Notes: generated by a model not told the origin, from the letters alone. A stretch of DNA of 64,000 nt from an uncultured Clostridia bacterium (GCA_934365195.1 CAKRNA010000005.1:100019-164018), one strand, 5' to 3'. Shown: positions 1 through 9,528, counted from the stretch's first letter. Translations and numbers: made by a program.

Positions 1-108
1 AATGAAAATCTCCACTTATGGATAAAATGAATTACATACATATTATATATTATTTTTAGGTATAATTCAATAAATTATATTACCAAAACAATTTATAAAC
101 AAGTTAAT

Positions 109-423
109 TTATTCCTCGGCTTTTGGAGGTTCCGGGGTTGGTTGGTTTATAGTTGGCGGAGTTGCGACATTTTGCTTATTAAGAGTTTTTATGTTCTCGT
201 TCATTTCAACAACCTTTTCCAGTAGTTCCCCAAAAGCGTACAAGCCAAAAGCGGATAGCCATGCCATAATTATGCCGCCTACTATCGTAATAATTCCCGA
301 GACAATACCCTCTGCTCCGCCTGCTGCAAACAAAATAATACCGCTTGCAACCGATAATACGGCTATTACCCAAAAAATAACCTTTGCTAAAACCTTCATC
401 TTTTTCCAAATTTCATTAAACAT
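109..423 (-). CDS. Small membrane protein of unknown function
   Basis: This 104-residue protein is not recognised. It has two hydrophobic helices at about residues 12-35 and 38-62, the second rich in Gly and Ile. A short helical stretch and a Pro/Thr/Glu-rich hydrophilic tail follow. The frame is open 26 codons further upstream, but the ATG at 423 is preferred because a strong purine-rich site (GGAGAGAG) lies 4-5 bases before it. It is the first gene of the window and is separated from ppdK by about 290 bases, so it is probably transcribed alone. Its function cannot be assigned. Confidence 0.7.
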   Translation of the reverse strand: MFNEIWKKMKVLAKVIFWVIAVLSVASGIILFAAGGAEGIVSGIITIVGGIIMAWLSAFGLYAFGELLEKVVEMNENIKTLNKQNVATPPTINQPTPEPPKAEE

Positions 424-668
424 ACTTCTCTCTCCTTTTGTATTTCTTTCGGCATATATACCTGTTACTCTTATAATAACACACCAAAAAAGCCAAAACA
501 ATACGGCAATTTATATTTAATAAATTTCGGATAAAATCATTAAGCCCGCATTAAAATCTTTTAAAAATATTTCAAACTATATCAATATGATTAAAATATG
601 CTAATATACCGTTATTTTAGCATAGAAAACTATCACATACAATAATTAGGTATTTTTAAAACAAAAAA
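424..668. other. Intergenic region, no gene seen
   Basis: AT-rich spacer between the small membrane protein and the ppdK terminator. It must carry the promoter of the membrane protein on the minus strand, but no convincing -35/-10 pair was found. Confidence 0.5.
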
Positions 669-690
669 ACCGCCTACCTAAGTAAGCGGT
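669..690 (-). terminator. Intrinsic terminator of ppdK
   Basis: Inverted repeat ACCGCCTAC-CTAA-GTAAGCGGT with an A-run on its left (a U-run for minus-strand transcripts) and a T-run on its right, lying 20 bases past the ppdK stop. It could work in both directions. Confidence 0.8.
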
Positions 691-709
691 TTTTGTAATT
701 TATCCGTAA

Positions 710-3337
710 TTATTTTCTAGGATTTTTGATGTTCGCTTGTGCAGCGGCAAGTCTTGCTAGTGGAACTCTGAATGGAGAGCAAGATACGTAGTCTAAGCCA
801 ATGTTGTGGCAGAATTCTACGGTTGAAGGATCTCCACCGTGCTCGCCGCAGATACCTAAGTGTAGGTTTGGATTAGCCTCTCTACCCTCGGTAACAGCAA
901 TCTTCATTAGTCTGCCTACGCCGATTTGGTCAACCTTAGCAAACGGATCGCTTTCGAAAATCTTCTTTGCATAGTAGTCGTCTAAGAACTTACCTGCATC
1001 GTCACGGGAGAAACCGAAGGTCATTTGGGTTAGGTCGTTAGTACCGAATGAGAAGAAGTCAGCCTCTTTAGCGATTTCGCCAGCGGTAAGTGCTGCTCTT
1101 GGAATCTCAATCATAGTACCGATATTGTAGTCAAGTTTGTAGTTTTGCTCCTTCATAACTTCTTCTAAGGTAGCAACTACGTGCTCTTTAACGTATTTCA
1201 ACTCTTTAACTTCGCCAACAAGCGGAATCATAATTTCAGGAGTAACTTTGTAGTCGTTTCTCTTGCTTACGATAATTGCTGCTTCCATAACGGCTCTTGC
1301 TTGCATTTCTGCAATTTCAGGATAGGTAACAGATAGACGGCAACCTCTGTGGCCAAGCATTGGGTTGAACTCATGCAAATCGTCGATAACTTTCTTTAAT
1401 TCTGCAAAAGGCATCTTCAATTCGTCAGCAAGTTCTTGGATTTCGCTGTCCTTGTGAGGAACGAACTCGTGTAGAGGCGGATCTAAGAAACGAATGGTTA
1501 CGCCGTAGCCTTTCATAGCCTCGTAGATACCAACGAAGTCCTCTCTTTGCATTGGAAGTAACTCGTTAAGCGCTGCTTTTCTAGCCTCAACGGTCTTAGC
1601 AACGATCATCTTTCTAACAGACATAATTCTGTCTTCTTTGAAGAACATGTGTTCGGTTCTACATAGACCGATACCTTCAGCGCCGAAGTCGTATGCTTGT
1701 TTAGCATCCTTAGGAGTGTCGGCATTAGTTCTTACTTTTAATGCTCTGAACTTATCAGCCCAGCCCATCAAAGTAGCAAAGTTACCGGTTACCGATGCAG
1801 GCATAGTAGCCATTTGACCGGCGTAAACGTTACCGGTAGAACCATCTAGTGACAAATAATCGTCAGCGGTGTATACTTTACCGTCGATAGTAACGGTTCT
1901 CTTCTCTTCGTCAATGATAAGTGCGCCACAACCAGCAACACAGCACTCACCCATACCACGAGCAACTACTGCAGCGTGAGAGGTCATACCGCCACGAGCG
2001 GTCAAAATACCCTCTGCAGCAACCATTCCTTCGATATCTTCAGGAGAAGTTTCAAGTCTTACAAGAACAACTTTCTCGCCGGCCTTGTTTCTTTCAACTG
2101 CTTCTTCAGCGGTGAAACAAATCTTACCGCAAGCAGCACCAGGAGATGCAGGAAGTGCCTTAGCAACCGGAACAGCCTTCTTTAAAGCGGCCGGATCGAA
2201 TTGAGGGTGAAGCAAAGTGTCAAGTTGTTTTGGCTCTACTCTTAAGCAAGCCTCTTGCTCAGTAATCATACCCTCTTTAACTAGGTCAACAGCGATTTGA
2301 AGTGCAGCGGTAGCAGTTCTCTTACCGTTTCTGGTTTGTAGCATGAACAATTTACCTCTTTCGATAGTAAACTCCATATCTTGCATATCTTTGTTATGTT
2401 TTTCCAAAGTCTCGGCAATCTTAACGAATTGAGCATAAGCATCTGGATTTTGTTTAGCAAGGTCATCGATAGGGCTAGGAGTTCTAACGCCTGCAACAAC
2501 GTCCTCACCTTGAGCGTTCATTAAGTACTCGCCAAATAGTTTCTTTTCACCGGTAGAAGGGTTTCTGGTAAATGCAACGCCTGTACCTGAAGTCTCGCCC
2601 ATGTTACCGAATACCATTGATTGTACGTTAACTGCAGTACCCCAGTCGCCAGGGATATCGTTCATTCTTCTGTAAACGATAGCACGTGGGTTGTCCCAAG
2701 AACGGAATACAGCCTTTACAGCGCCGATAAGTTGCTCTTTAGGATCTTGAGGGAAGTCGTAACCTTGGTCAGCCTTGAAGTAAGACTTAAATTTATTGAT
2801 AAGGTCTTGTAAATCGCTAGCGGTCATCTCAACGTCTGATTTGTAACCCTTAGAATCTTTCAACTCACCTATCATTCTTTCAAATGCTTGTTTGCCAACG
2901 CCGATAACTACGTCAGAGTACATTTGAATAAATCTTCTGTAGCAATCGTATGCAAAACGGTCGTCACCGGTAAGTTTTGCCAAGCCTTGAACTGAAACGT
3001 CGTTAAGACCTAAGTTAAGAATGGTGTCCATCATACCTGGCATTGACGCTCTAGCACCGGAACGAACCGAAACTAGATATGGGTTGTCCAAATCACCAAA
3101 TTTTTTGCCTTGCAATTTTTCAACTTTTGCCAAAGCATCAAAAATTTGCTCAACAACTTCGTCTGCCAAAACTTCGCCGTCGTTGTAGTATTTAGTACAA
3201 GCCTCGGTGGTGATGGTGAAACCTTGTGGAACAGGCATTCCAAGTTTCGTCATCTCAGCAAGGTTAGCACCTTTACCGCCAAACAACGCTTTGTTTGAGC
3301 CGTCTGCTTCGCTGAACAGATAAACATATTTTTTCAT
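710..3337 (-). CDS. ppdK: Pyruvate, phosphate dikinase
   Basis: PPDK interconverts pyruvate, ATP and phosphate with PEP, AMP and pyrophosphate. In many anaerobes it replaces or complements pyruvate kinase in glycolysis. The protein (875 residues) has the family's usual length and order: an N-terminal nucleotide-binding domain (GGKGANLAEM near the start), a central phosphohistidine domain with the catalytic His in GGMTSHAAVVARGMG at about residue 450, and a C-terminal PEP/pyruvate TIM barrel with the Cys motif SCSPFRVPLARLAAAQA near the end. The frame is open three codons further to a TTG, but the ATG at 3337 has AGGAGG 10 bases upstream and is taken as the start. It is a single gene with its own terminator. 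Confidence 0.97.
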   Translation of the reverse strand: MKKYVYLFSEADGSNKALFGGKGANLAEMTKLGMPVPQGFTITTEACTKYYNDGEVLADEVVEQIFDALAKVEKLQGKKFGDLDNPYLVSVRSGARASMPGMMDTILNLGLNDVSVQGLAKLTGDDRFAYDCYRRFIQMYSDVVIGVGKQAFERMIGELKDSKGYKSDVEMTASDLQDLINKFKSYFKADQGYDFPQDPKEQLIGAVKAVFRSWDNPRAIVYRRMNDIPGDWGTAVNVQSMVFGNMGETSGTGVAFTRNPSTGEKKLFGEYLMNAQGEDVVAGVRTPSPIDDLAKQNPDAYAQFVKIAETLEKHNKDMQDMEFTIERGKLFMLQTRNGKRTATAALQIAVDLVKEGMITEQEACLRVEPKQLDTLLHPQFDPAALKKAVPVAKALPASPGAACGKICFTAEEAVERNKAGEKVVLVRLETSPEDIEGMVAAEGILTARGGMTSHAAVVARGMGECCVAGCGALIIDEEKRTVTIDGKVYTADDYLSLDGSTGNVYAGQMATMPASVTGNFATLMGWADKFRALKVRTNADTPKDAKQAYDFGAEGIGLCRTEHMFFKEDRIMSVRKMIVAKTVEARKAALNELLPMQREDFVGIYEAMKGYGVTIRFLDPPLHEFVPHKDSEIQELADELKMPFAELKKVIDDLHEFNPMLGHRGCRLSVTYPEIAEMQARAVMEAAIIVSKRNDYKVTPEIMIPLVGEVKELKYVKEHVVATLEEVMKEQNYKLDYNIGTMIEIPRAALTAGEIAKEADFFSFGTNDLTQMTFGFSRDDAGKFLDDYYAKKIFESDPFAKVDQIGVGRLMKIAVTEGREANPNLHLGICGEHGGDPSTVEFCHNIGLDYVSCSPFRVPLARLAAAQANIKNPRK

Positions 3338-3479
3338 AAAATTCAATCCTCCTAATTGGAAATAAATTACTTACTAAATTAAATGCGAAAACGCATATAT
3401 ATATAATAATATAAAAATAATTAAATTACAACCATTTTAACCATTACTTGCCAAAAATTTTGTAATTAGGCTAAAAAGG

Positions 3480-4217
3480 TCAACCTATTTTCTTTAAAAT
3501 ATCGAAATACGCCTGCAAAGTTTTGTATTTATGCTCCCCTATAAGTTCAAAGTAGGTGACGATTAGATACAAAATATTCAGTTTTGCGTTTTTTGGTAAA
3601 GTCTCTAATTTTTCGTACTCGTAATTAAGCACGCACTTTAACCCTTCCACCTCATTTACGCCCACGATTATACCCTTATTTACCTTGTGAAGTTTACAAA
3701 CAAAGTCGTAATTAACGGTGTCAAAATACAAGTTTTCGCTAGTTTTACAGGTTTTACACTCTACGTTTGGCATAGAATAGCCGCTGATAACAAGTGCGTT
3801 ATAGCAAAACTCGATAAGAGCCGTAAGGTCGTCCTTACCCTCGTAAGCAACCTCTTTAAGCCCTTTTATAGCCGTGTACAGCAGTTTATCATTAGGCAAA
3901 ACCAACAAATTCTTTTCTAAAATCTCGGCAATAATACTTGCCATATAAAACTTTTCGATATCTTCTCTAAGCGGATAAAACCCGTCTATCAGGTCGCAAC
4001 CCGTGACGGTGTACTTGCCGCTAGACGATACGTTTAAAATATAATCGCCAAAGCAAAATAGAGAGGCGGAAAACCTAAGTTTTGAACGTTGCTTTTTGCT
4101 ACCTCTTACGGTGGCAACGATTTTCCCCTTCTCTAAACTTGCAAGAGTAATTAAACTGTCGTTGTCTTTGTAGTCGATACTTCGAACGCACAAAGCCCTT
4201 AATTTTATTTGCTCCAT
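3480..4217 (-). CDS. recO: DNA repair protein RecO
   Basis: RecO loads RecA onto SSB-coated DNA in the RecFOR gap-repair pathway. The 245-residue protein starts with the typical RecO OB-fold (LRALCVRSIDYKDNDSLITL; KGKIVATVRGSKKQRSK) and has a helical C-terminal part with cysteines in CKTC and VCKLH that probably form the family's zinc site. It is the last gene of the pgpH-ybeY-cdd-era-yqzL-recO run, an order conserved in Bacillota. Its ATG lies inside the end of yqzL (13-base overlap) and its own ribosome binding site is weak, so translational coupling is likely. Confidence 0.93.
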   Translation of the reverse strand: MEQIKLRALCVRSIDYKDNDSLITLASLEKGKIVATVRGSKKQRSKLRFSASLFCFGDYILNVSSSGKYTVTGCDLIDGFYPLREDIEKFYMASIIAEILEKNLLVLPNDKLLYTAIKGLKEVAYEGKDDLTALIEFCYNALVISGYSMPNVECKTCKTSENLYFDTVNYDFVCKLHKVNKGIIVGVNEVEGLKCVLNYEYEKLETLPKNAKLNILYLIVTYFELIGEHKYKTLQAYFDILKKIG

Positions 4218-4303
4218 TTCGTGTCTTTTAAAGCACGGTACAGTAAATAAATTCCCACTTCTCCCGTTTTTTCAAACAGTTTGAATAAGTCGTCGGTAAG
4301 CAT
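4205..4303 (-). CDS. yqzL: YqzL-like small protein
   Basis: A 32-residue reading frame lies between era and recO, with GAGGTG seven bases before its ATG. Its core LFEKTGEVGIYLLYRAL matches the pattern of Bacillus YqzL, a short protein of unknown function encoded at this same place. It overlaps the recO start by 13 bases. At 32 residues it is shorter than the Bacillus protein (about 47), lacking the acidic tail. Position and motif together make it a likely real gene. Confidence 0.8.
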   Translation of the reverse strand: MLTDDLFKLFEKTGEVGIYLLYRALKDTKWSK

Positions 4304-4351
4304 AATTACACCTCGGTATTATTATGCCCAAAAATCTAAAATCTTTACGTG

Positions 4352-5251
4352 CTATCCGTTATTTTTTTGGCTGTAACCTAATTTTTCCAGCGTTGCGGTG
4401 TCCTCACGCCAGTCCTCTTTCACCTTAACCCAAAGTTTAAGACAAACTTTAGCGCCCATAATATTTTCAAGGTCCTGTCTTGCGTAGGTGGATATTTTTT
4501 TAAGCATTGCGCCGTTTTTACCTATGATAATAGGCTTATGCCCTTCCTTTTCGCAGTAGATAATACCCTCTACGTCGTAGATATCCTTGTCGTCCCTTTT
4601 CCTAAACTTAGAAAGAGTAACGCCGATGCCGTAAGGGACTTCCTTATCCAGTAGCCTTAGCGCCTTTTCCCTTACTATTTCACGCATCATAAAAGCAAGG
4701 TCCTTGTCCGACACCTCGTCTTCGTCGTAGATAGGCTCGCCCTCAGGCAAGTACTTAACCACTTCGCTGATAAGTTCTTTTACTCCGCTGCCTTTTAAAG
4801 CACTAATAGGAATAATGGCTTTTACGCCCTTGATATCTTTTAACCGGTCTATGATTTTCAGCACCTTTTCGCCGCCTGCTACGTCCTCTTTGTTGATAGC
4901 AACGATAAGCGGATATTCTTTGTCTTGGTGCATCTCGACAAACTCTTTGTCGTAGTCGTCAAGTTTTGCCTCGCCGTCTATAACGTACACCAAAACGTCC
5001 ACGTTTTTCATAGATTGACGTGCGTTTTTCATCATATAATTGCCCAGTTTGTTTTTAGCGGTGTGTAGCCCCGGGGTATCGATAAAAATCGCTTGGTAAT
5101 CCTCGCCGTTTAGTATGCCCAAAATATTATCCCTAGTGGTTTGCGCCTTCCAGGATACGATGGAAACTTTCTCCCCTACTATTTGGTTTATAAGCGTGGA
5201 CTTACCCACGTTAGCCTTTCCTGAAATAGATATATAACCTGTTTTAAACAT
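4352..5251 (-). CDS. era: GTPase Era
   Basis: Era is an essential GTPase that binds the 3' end of 16S rRNA during 30S subunit maturation. The 299-residue protein has the expected length and motifs: a G1 P-loop in SGKANVGKSTL (residues 10-20), G3 in DTPGLH, G4 in NKED, and a C-terminal KH RNA-binding domain with the loop IIGKNGAMLKK. The more common G1 form is GRPNVGKST, so GKANVGKST is a small variation. Its start overlaps the end of cdd by 8 bases and GGAG lies just upstream. Assignment is secure. Confidence 0.97.
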   Translation of the reverse strand: MFKTGYISISGKANVGKSTLINQIVGEKVSIVSWKAQTTRDNILGILNGEDYQAIFIDTPGLHTAKNKLGNYMMKNARQSMKNVDVLVYVIDGEAKLDDYDKEFVEMHQDKEYPLIVAINKEDVAGGEKVLKIIDRLKDIKGVKAIIPISALKGSGVKELISEVVKYLPEGEPIYDEDEVSDKDLAFMMREIVREKALRLLDKEVPYGIGVTLSKFRKRDDKDIYDVEGIIYCEKEGHKPIIIGKNGAMLKKISTYARQDLENIMGAKVCLKLWVKVKEDWREDTATLEKLGYSQKNNG

Positions 5252-5639
5252 TAAATTCTCCTTTGAATTTTAGCGGTAATAAGTCGCTTAGTGTGTACTG
5301 CTCGAACTCGTCTTCGTTTGCTACGTAAATTTTAAAATCGTCATTAAGCACAAATTCGCTAAGCACTTGAAGACACACTCCGCACGGGTATGGCAAGTCG
5401 CCGTCGTGGTAAACCGCTATCGCCTCAAACTCCGTGTAGCCTTGGCTGACAGCCGAAAAAATGGCAATACGCTCTGCGCACGTGGTTGCCGAAAAGGATA
5501 TGTTTTCCACGTTTGTACCGGTGAAAATCTCGCCGTCGCTAGTAAGCAAAGCAGCCCCGACTTTGTAGTTAGAATAAGGCGAATAGGAATTAAGCGATAC
5601 GCTTTTTGCACTTTCAATTAGTTCGTTTACGTCTATCAT
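5244..5639 (-). CDS. cdd: Cytidine deaminase
   Basis: This enzyme deaminates cytidine and deoxycytidine in pyrimidine salvage. The 131-residue protein carries the zinc site and catalytic Glu of the homotetrameric class: TTCAERIAIFSAV (Cys plus Glu) and PCGVCLQVLSEF (two Cys). The start is placed at MIDVNELIESAK because this matches the usual N-terminus and its ATG forms an ATGA overlap with the ybeY stop. The frame stays open for six more codons. It sits between ybeY and era as in Bacillus, but dgkA is absent here. Confidence 0.95.
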   Translation of the reverse strand: MIDVNELIESAKSVSLNSYSPYSNYKVGAALLTSDGEIFTGTNVENISFSATTCAERIAIFSAVSQGYTEFEAIAVYHDGDLPYPCGVCLQVLSEFVLNDDFKIYVANEDEFEQYTLSDLLPLKFKGEFNV

Positions 5640-6109
5640 CTTACAATATCTAGGCAACCCAAAATTGCCTCCTCGTGTTTTCTCATCACCTGCTTATCCG
5701 CCTCTTTAACGTGGTCGTAACCTAGTAGGTGCAATATTCCGTGCAAAGTAAGGTAGGCAATCTCCCTCTCCTCGCTGTGCCCGAACTCTTTTGCTTGATT
5801 TTTCATAACGTCTATGCAGACCAAAATATCGCCTAGCATTATTTTACCGCTTTCGTAATCGACGTCCATCTCGTAATCTTCCACTCTGCACGGCAAATTT
5901 AAACCTACGATATTTTGAAAACTTAGTACGTCCGTTTCCTTATCCACCCCACGCTCGCTAAGGTTTATCTCTCTAATTTCCTCCTTAGTTACGCCTTCAA
6001 GGTCTATTTCGAAAACGTCCTCCTCTTGCCCGAAATATCTTAAAGTTTCAAAGTAAATTTTATCAATAAGTTCTTCGTACTTTTTGTCAAGGTCGTAAAA
6101 ATTTATCAT
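5636..6109 (-). CDS. ybeY: Endoribonuclease YbeY
   Basis: YbeY is a zinc metalloprotein that acts in 16S rRNA 3' maturation and ribosome quality control. The 157-residue protein has the family's metal motif HGILHLLGYDH (three His) near the C-terminus and the upstream ISxxG-like segment ending in VLSFQN. Its ATG overlaps the pgpH stop by four bases (ATGA) and its own stop overlaps the cdd start by four, so pgpH-ybeY-cdd are translationally coupled. Confidence 0.96.
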   Translation of the reverse strand: MINFYDLDKKYEELIDKIYFETLRYFGQEEDVFEIDLEGVTKEEIREINLSERGVDKETDVLSFQNIVGLNLPCRVEDYEMDVDYESGKIMLGDILVCIDVMKNQAKEFGHSEEREIAYLTLHGILHLLGYDHVKEADKQVMRKHEEAILGCLDIVR

Positions 6110-7611
6110 TTTCTCTTTCTAACCTCCGGATATTTTATCCTGCTGTGGTACATGTTTGGCACGTCTTTTACGATGGTTTCCTTTATCGTGGTTAGTTCCT
6201 TCATAGTGATAGGGCAATCGTCAAACTGGCCTAAATCCCTCTTATCCTTTATCAAATTTTCCACGAACTTTCCGTACTCTTCTATCGTTTCAGGCATACC
6301 CGCCCTAGTTGCCGCCTCTACGGTATCGGCAATCATAATAATTGCGGATATTTTGGTGGTTGGCTTAGGACCTTCGTAAGCGTAGTTTTTCATATCCAAC
6401 TTTTCGTCTGCTATATTTTGCGCTTTTACGTAAAAATATTTAACGGGAACTGTGCCGTGGTGCTCCAAAGCAACCTTAGCAATCTCCTCCGGAAGACGAT
6501 ATTTTTTGATAATGTCGTAGCCGTTTTTGGTGTGTTGCGTAATCATTTTTACGCTAACCTCCGGTATTAAATCGTCGTGCGGATTGTAGCCGTCCTCTTG
6601 GTTTTCGACAAAGTACTCGGGGCTTGCAAGTTTGCCTACGTCGTGGTAAAGCGCAGCGCACCTTGTAAGTTTGGTGTTTTCGCCTATTGCGTAAGCGCAA
6701 CTTTCGGCAATATTGCTTACTACTACGCTGTGGTTGTAAGTGCCGGGCGCTTCCTCTTTCAGTTTTTTAAGTAGTTTTTGGTCGGTAGAACATAGTTCGT
6801 CTAGTTTGTAACTTGTAACCACGTTAAACAAACTTTCGAATATAGGTAGTATCGGCATAAATATAACGGTGGATATTAAGTTAGACACGAATATCCATAG
6901 CATATTCATAAGCATTTCGTACTCCGTGCCGTCCGTAATAAAGGTGGTAAGCACGACGAAAGGCATAACGACTACGCCGCCTGCTAAACCGTACAAGTCG
7001 AATTTAAGCCTAGAAAAGTTTTGGTAAATTAGCGAAATCATAATAAAGCCAAGCGCAAGGTTTGAGAATATCGAAGCCGACAAACTTGCCATAGAAAATT
7101 CCGCCATAGGCGAGAACAAAGCCACCGTCAAAAACAGCATTTGGCTAAGCAAAATATTTACGACTATCGCCACCCTAACGCTGATAATTACGCCGATAAT
7201 CATCGCCGCTAAAGCAAAAGGCATTACGTAAATACTAATATTGTCCGACAAAATAATACAAAGCGTGAACACTATTGCAACGACCAGCATTATAAGTGCA
7301 ACGTTTTTGCCCGTGCCTATCATCTCTCTATTAAAGAAATACATAAAGCCTATCGTCGTGAACAGCAAAATACTGATTAGCAATAAATAACAGAAAAATC
7401 TTGCTATCCCGTTAGTCATTGTAAATATATTATCGATTCCGCCTGCATACCAGCCTAACGCAAACAGCGTCATATATAAAGCGGCTAAGAAAGTGAAAAC
7501 GGTAGCGGCAGTCGTAATTACTGCCTTACTGGATTTTAGTTCGTTATAAACTTGCTTTGCCTTAGACGGCGCTTCCTTTTCTTTGCGTTTTTTACTATTG
7601 TTGTTTTTCAT
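6106..7611 (-). CDS. pgpH: PgpH-like c-di-AMP phosphodiesterase lacking the extracellular HDED domain
   Basis: Member of the 7TM-HD family that hydrolyses the second messenger c-di-AMP at the membrane. After a lysine-rich N-terminus come several hydrophobic helices (about residues 35-260), then a cytosolic HD domain with YNHSVVVSNIAE, ALYHDVGK (the HD pair), TQHTKNGYDI and ALEHHGT, followed by IADTVEAATR. At 501 residues it is about 200 shorter than typical PgpH of Bacillus and Listeria. The missing part is the large extracellular 7TMR-HDED domain between the first helix and the rest. It is the first gene of the coupled run to recO. The catalytic residues look intact, so a functional enzyme with altered sensing is inferred. 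Confidence 0.87.
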   Translation of the reverse strand: MKNNNSKKRKEKEAPSKAKQVYNELKSSKAVITTAATVFTFLAALYMTLFALGWYAGGIDNIFTMTNGIARFFCYLLLISILLFTTIGFMYFFNREMIGTGKNVALIMLVVAIVFTLCIILSDNISIYVMPFALAAMIIGVIISVRVAIVVNILLSQMLFLTVALFSPMAEFSMASLSASIFSNLALGFIMISLIYQNFSRLKFDLYGLAGGVVVMPFVVLTTFITDGTEYEMLMNMLWIFVSNLISTVIFMPILPIFESLFNVVTSYKLDELCSTDQKLLKKLKEEAPGTYNHSVVVSNIAESCAYAIGENTKLTRCAALYHDVGKLASPEYFVENQEDGYNPHDDLIPEVSVKMITQHTKNGYDIIKKYRLPEEIAKVALEHHGTVPVKYFYVKAQNIADEKLDMKNYAYEGPKPTTKISAIIMIADTVEAATRAGMPETIEEYGKFVENLIKDKRDLGQFDDCPITMKELTTIKETIVKDVPNMYHSRIKYPEVRKRK

Positions 7612-7826
7612 ATCACTCCTAATAGTGCAAAATACACTTATTGTATATTTTACTATCTTTTAATAGATTAGTCAATATTTAGGCAAGATATTTGCTTTTT
7701 ATGGGTTTTATGGGTTTTTATAAGGTTTAACCTAATTTTTTGCCAAACGATACTACTTACTACAAAATTATTCCCGCTTATTTTCATAATATTTTGCTTT
7801 TAGGCATAAAGTTTACTAAGGTAAGT

Positions 7827-8087
7827 ATGTTTTTAGAAGAATTAAAAAGAGAATTAAACGAAAATAATAGCCTGATTTTTACAACCAAAACCACCGTACT
7901 GGGTAAAGATGCGGTGGTAATCGAAGGCTACAAAAAACTGGTGACCTACACCCCCGTGCTAATTAGTTATCAAACGCTAGAAGGCTTGTTTAAGGTGGAG
8001 GGCGAAAACCTAAAATTAAAGAAAATAAACCCTGTCGAACTACTAATCGTAGGCAAAATAAAGAGCATAAAACTAGATGAAAAATAA
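7827..8087 (+). CDS. yqfC: YqfC/YabP-family sporulation protein
   Basis: The protein has 86 residues from the ATG at 7827. The frame is open upstream to a TTG at 7740, but that part lacks family similarity. The beta-rich sequence, ending in LLIVGKIKSIKLDEK, has the shape of the YabP/YqfC family, expressed in sporulating Bacillota under the mother-cell sigma factor. It overlaps yqfD by 11 bases, the usual partner arrangement. Here the pair faces away from pgpH instead of lying upstream of phoH in the same direction. The ribosome binding site (AAGG) is modest. Confidence 0.72.
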   Translation: MFLEELKRELNENNSLIFTTKTTVLGKDAVVIEGYKKLVTYTPVLISYQTLEGLFKVEGENLKLKKINPVELLIVGKIKSIKLDEK

Positions 8088-9528
8088 TAAGAAAAATAAC
8101 GAAAAAATTAAGGCTACGCCCTCTAAAAAACGAACTAGGAAACCCGATAAAATAAAGGATAATATTAGCCCTAAAACCAGCAAGAAATTAGGGCGATATT
8201 TTAGCGTAAAATCAAGCGAAAATTTAACAAAAAAGCAGGAACTTTCTAGGCAAGCCAAAAAGGAAATTAAAAAAGAGAAAAAAGAGAAAAAAGAGAAAAG
8301 AGAGGCAAAACTACTTAATTTTGCCACTAAAACGGACAATATTATTCTAAATTCGATAATAATTAAGAATACACGGCGTATTTTTGCCAAAATCGATATT
8401 TTTATAAAAAAGCGATTTTCAAGAATAAAATTTGTGGTTACGGGCTTAAACGTAACCAAACTTTTAAACGTAATAAAAAGCCGAAATATTCCGCTATTTG
8501 AAGTTGAAATTACCCCTCACGGCGTGAATTTTATCGTGAAGGGAAACAGGCTGGAAAAAACCTGTAAAATTCTTAAATCGTTAGGCTACGATTTTACCTA
8601 TGAAGCGCTATCTATCCCCTACAAAACTATGCGACTACTTAGCGTGAAAAAGGCGATGTTTTTAACGCTAATTTGCTGCTTTGTTTTTTACCTTACGTCT
8701 AGTTTTTATCTATTAAATATCACCATAAACGCAGAAAAAGAGGCCGTTACGAAACTACTGCAAAGTTGCGGCGTTAAGGTGGGAACAAGCCTGAAAAATA
8801 TCAACGAAAAAGAGATTGAAAGTTACCTACTAAAAAATATGGATATTAGTTTTTGCGACGTAAGACTTACGGGAAATTCGCTTTACGTACAAATAACAAA
8901 ATCGCCCGAAATTACGCCCGTAGTACCCGACGGTAGCGCCGTTATAATCGCCTTAGAGGACTGCATTCTTTCTCGCCAACTCGTCTACTCTGGAACTCCT
9001 ACGAAAAAATTTGGCGACGTAATCAAAAAAGGCGACGTGCTGATTGATAACAAACTATATGTGGACGAAAACCTATTTTTGCCCACCCTTGCTAGTGGCG
9101 ACGTGTACGGACTAATTCAAAAAAAGTCCACCGTAATTATTCCGAAAACACGGCAAGAACAGGTGCTTAGCGGAAAAACGAAAACTATTACCACGCTTGG
9201 CTACAATAAAAAATTTAAACAGGTAAAAAGCCCCTATAAACAATCTGCCAAAAGCGAGAAAATCCAACCGATTTCCTCTATTATTCCTATTTACAAACGC
9301 ACCGTGACCTACAAGGAACTTACAATAAAAACCGTAACCTACGACGAAAATAAGGTGGTAAACACCGTGTTTAAAACGGAAAAAGAAAAACTAATTAGCG
9401 CTGCTCCGTTAAAAGCAAAAATAAGCCGCACTTGGTTTGACCTAACCGACAACGGCGATAGTTTCACGCTTACCTCTTATATAGAATACGAGGATAAGGT
9501 GTCTACCCTATCCTCGAATAAATCATAA
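8077..9528 (+). CDS. yqfD: Sporulation protein YqfD
   Basis: YqfD is a membrane protein of the mother cell, linked in Bacillus to spore development. The 483-residue protein begins with a very basic low-complexity stretch (about residues 1-90, mostly Lys/Glu/Arg) that is longer than usual. A domain with FEVEITPHGVNFIVKGNRL follows, then one transmembrane helix at about 195-215 and a long beta-rich extracytoplasmic part with the family's VYGLI segment. The charged N-terminal extension is the unusual part. Coupled to yqfC by overlap. Confidence 0.85.
   Translation: MKNNKKNNEKIKATPSKKRTRKPDKIKDNISPKTSKKLGRYFSVKSSENLTKKQELSRQAKKEIKKEKKEKKEKREAKLLNFATKTDNIILNSIIIKNTRRIFAKIDIFIKKRFSRIKFVVTGLNVTKLLNVIKSRNIPLFEVEITPHGVNFIVKGNRLEKTCKILKSLGYDFTYEALSIPYKTMRLLSVKKAMFLTLICCFVFYLTSSFYLLNITINAEKEAVTKLLQSCGVKVGTSLKNINEKEIESYLLKNMDISFCDVRLTGNSLYVQITKSPEITPVVPDGSAVIIALEDCILSRQLVYSGTPTKKFGDVIKKGDVLIDNKLYVDENLFLPTLASGDVYGLIQKKSTVIIPKTRQEQVLSGKTKTITTLGYNKKFKQVKSPYKQSAKSEKIQPISSIIPIYKRTVTYKELTIKTVTYDENKVVNTVFKTEKEKLISAAPLKAKISRTWFDLTDNGDSFTLTSYIEYEDKVSTLSSNKS

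Noticed and set aside
191..520. Plus-strand ORF opposite the first gene
   Set aside because: Antisense shadow of the membrane protein; no start signals.
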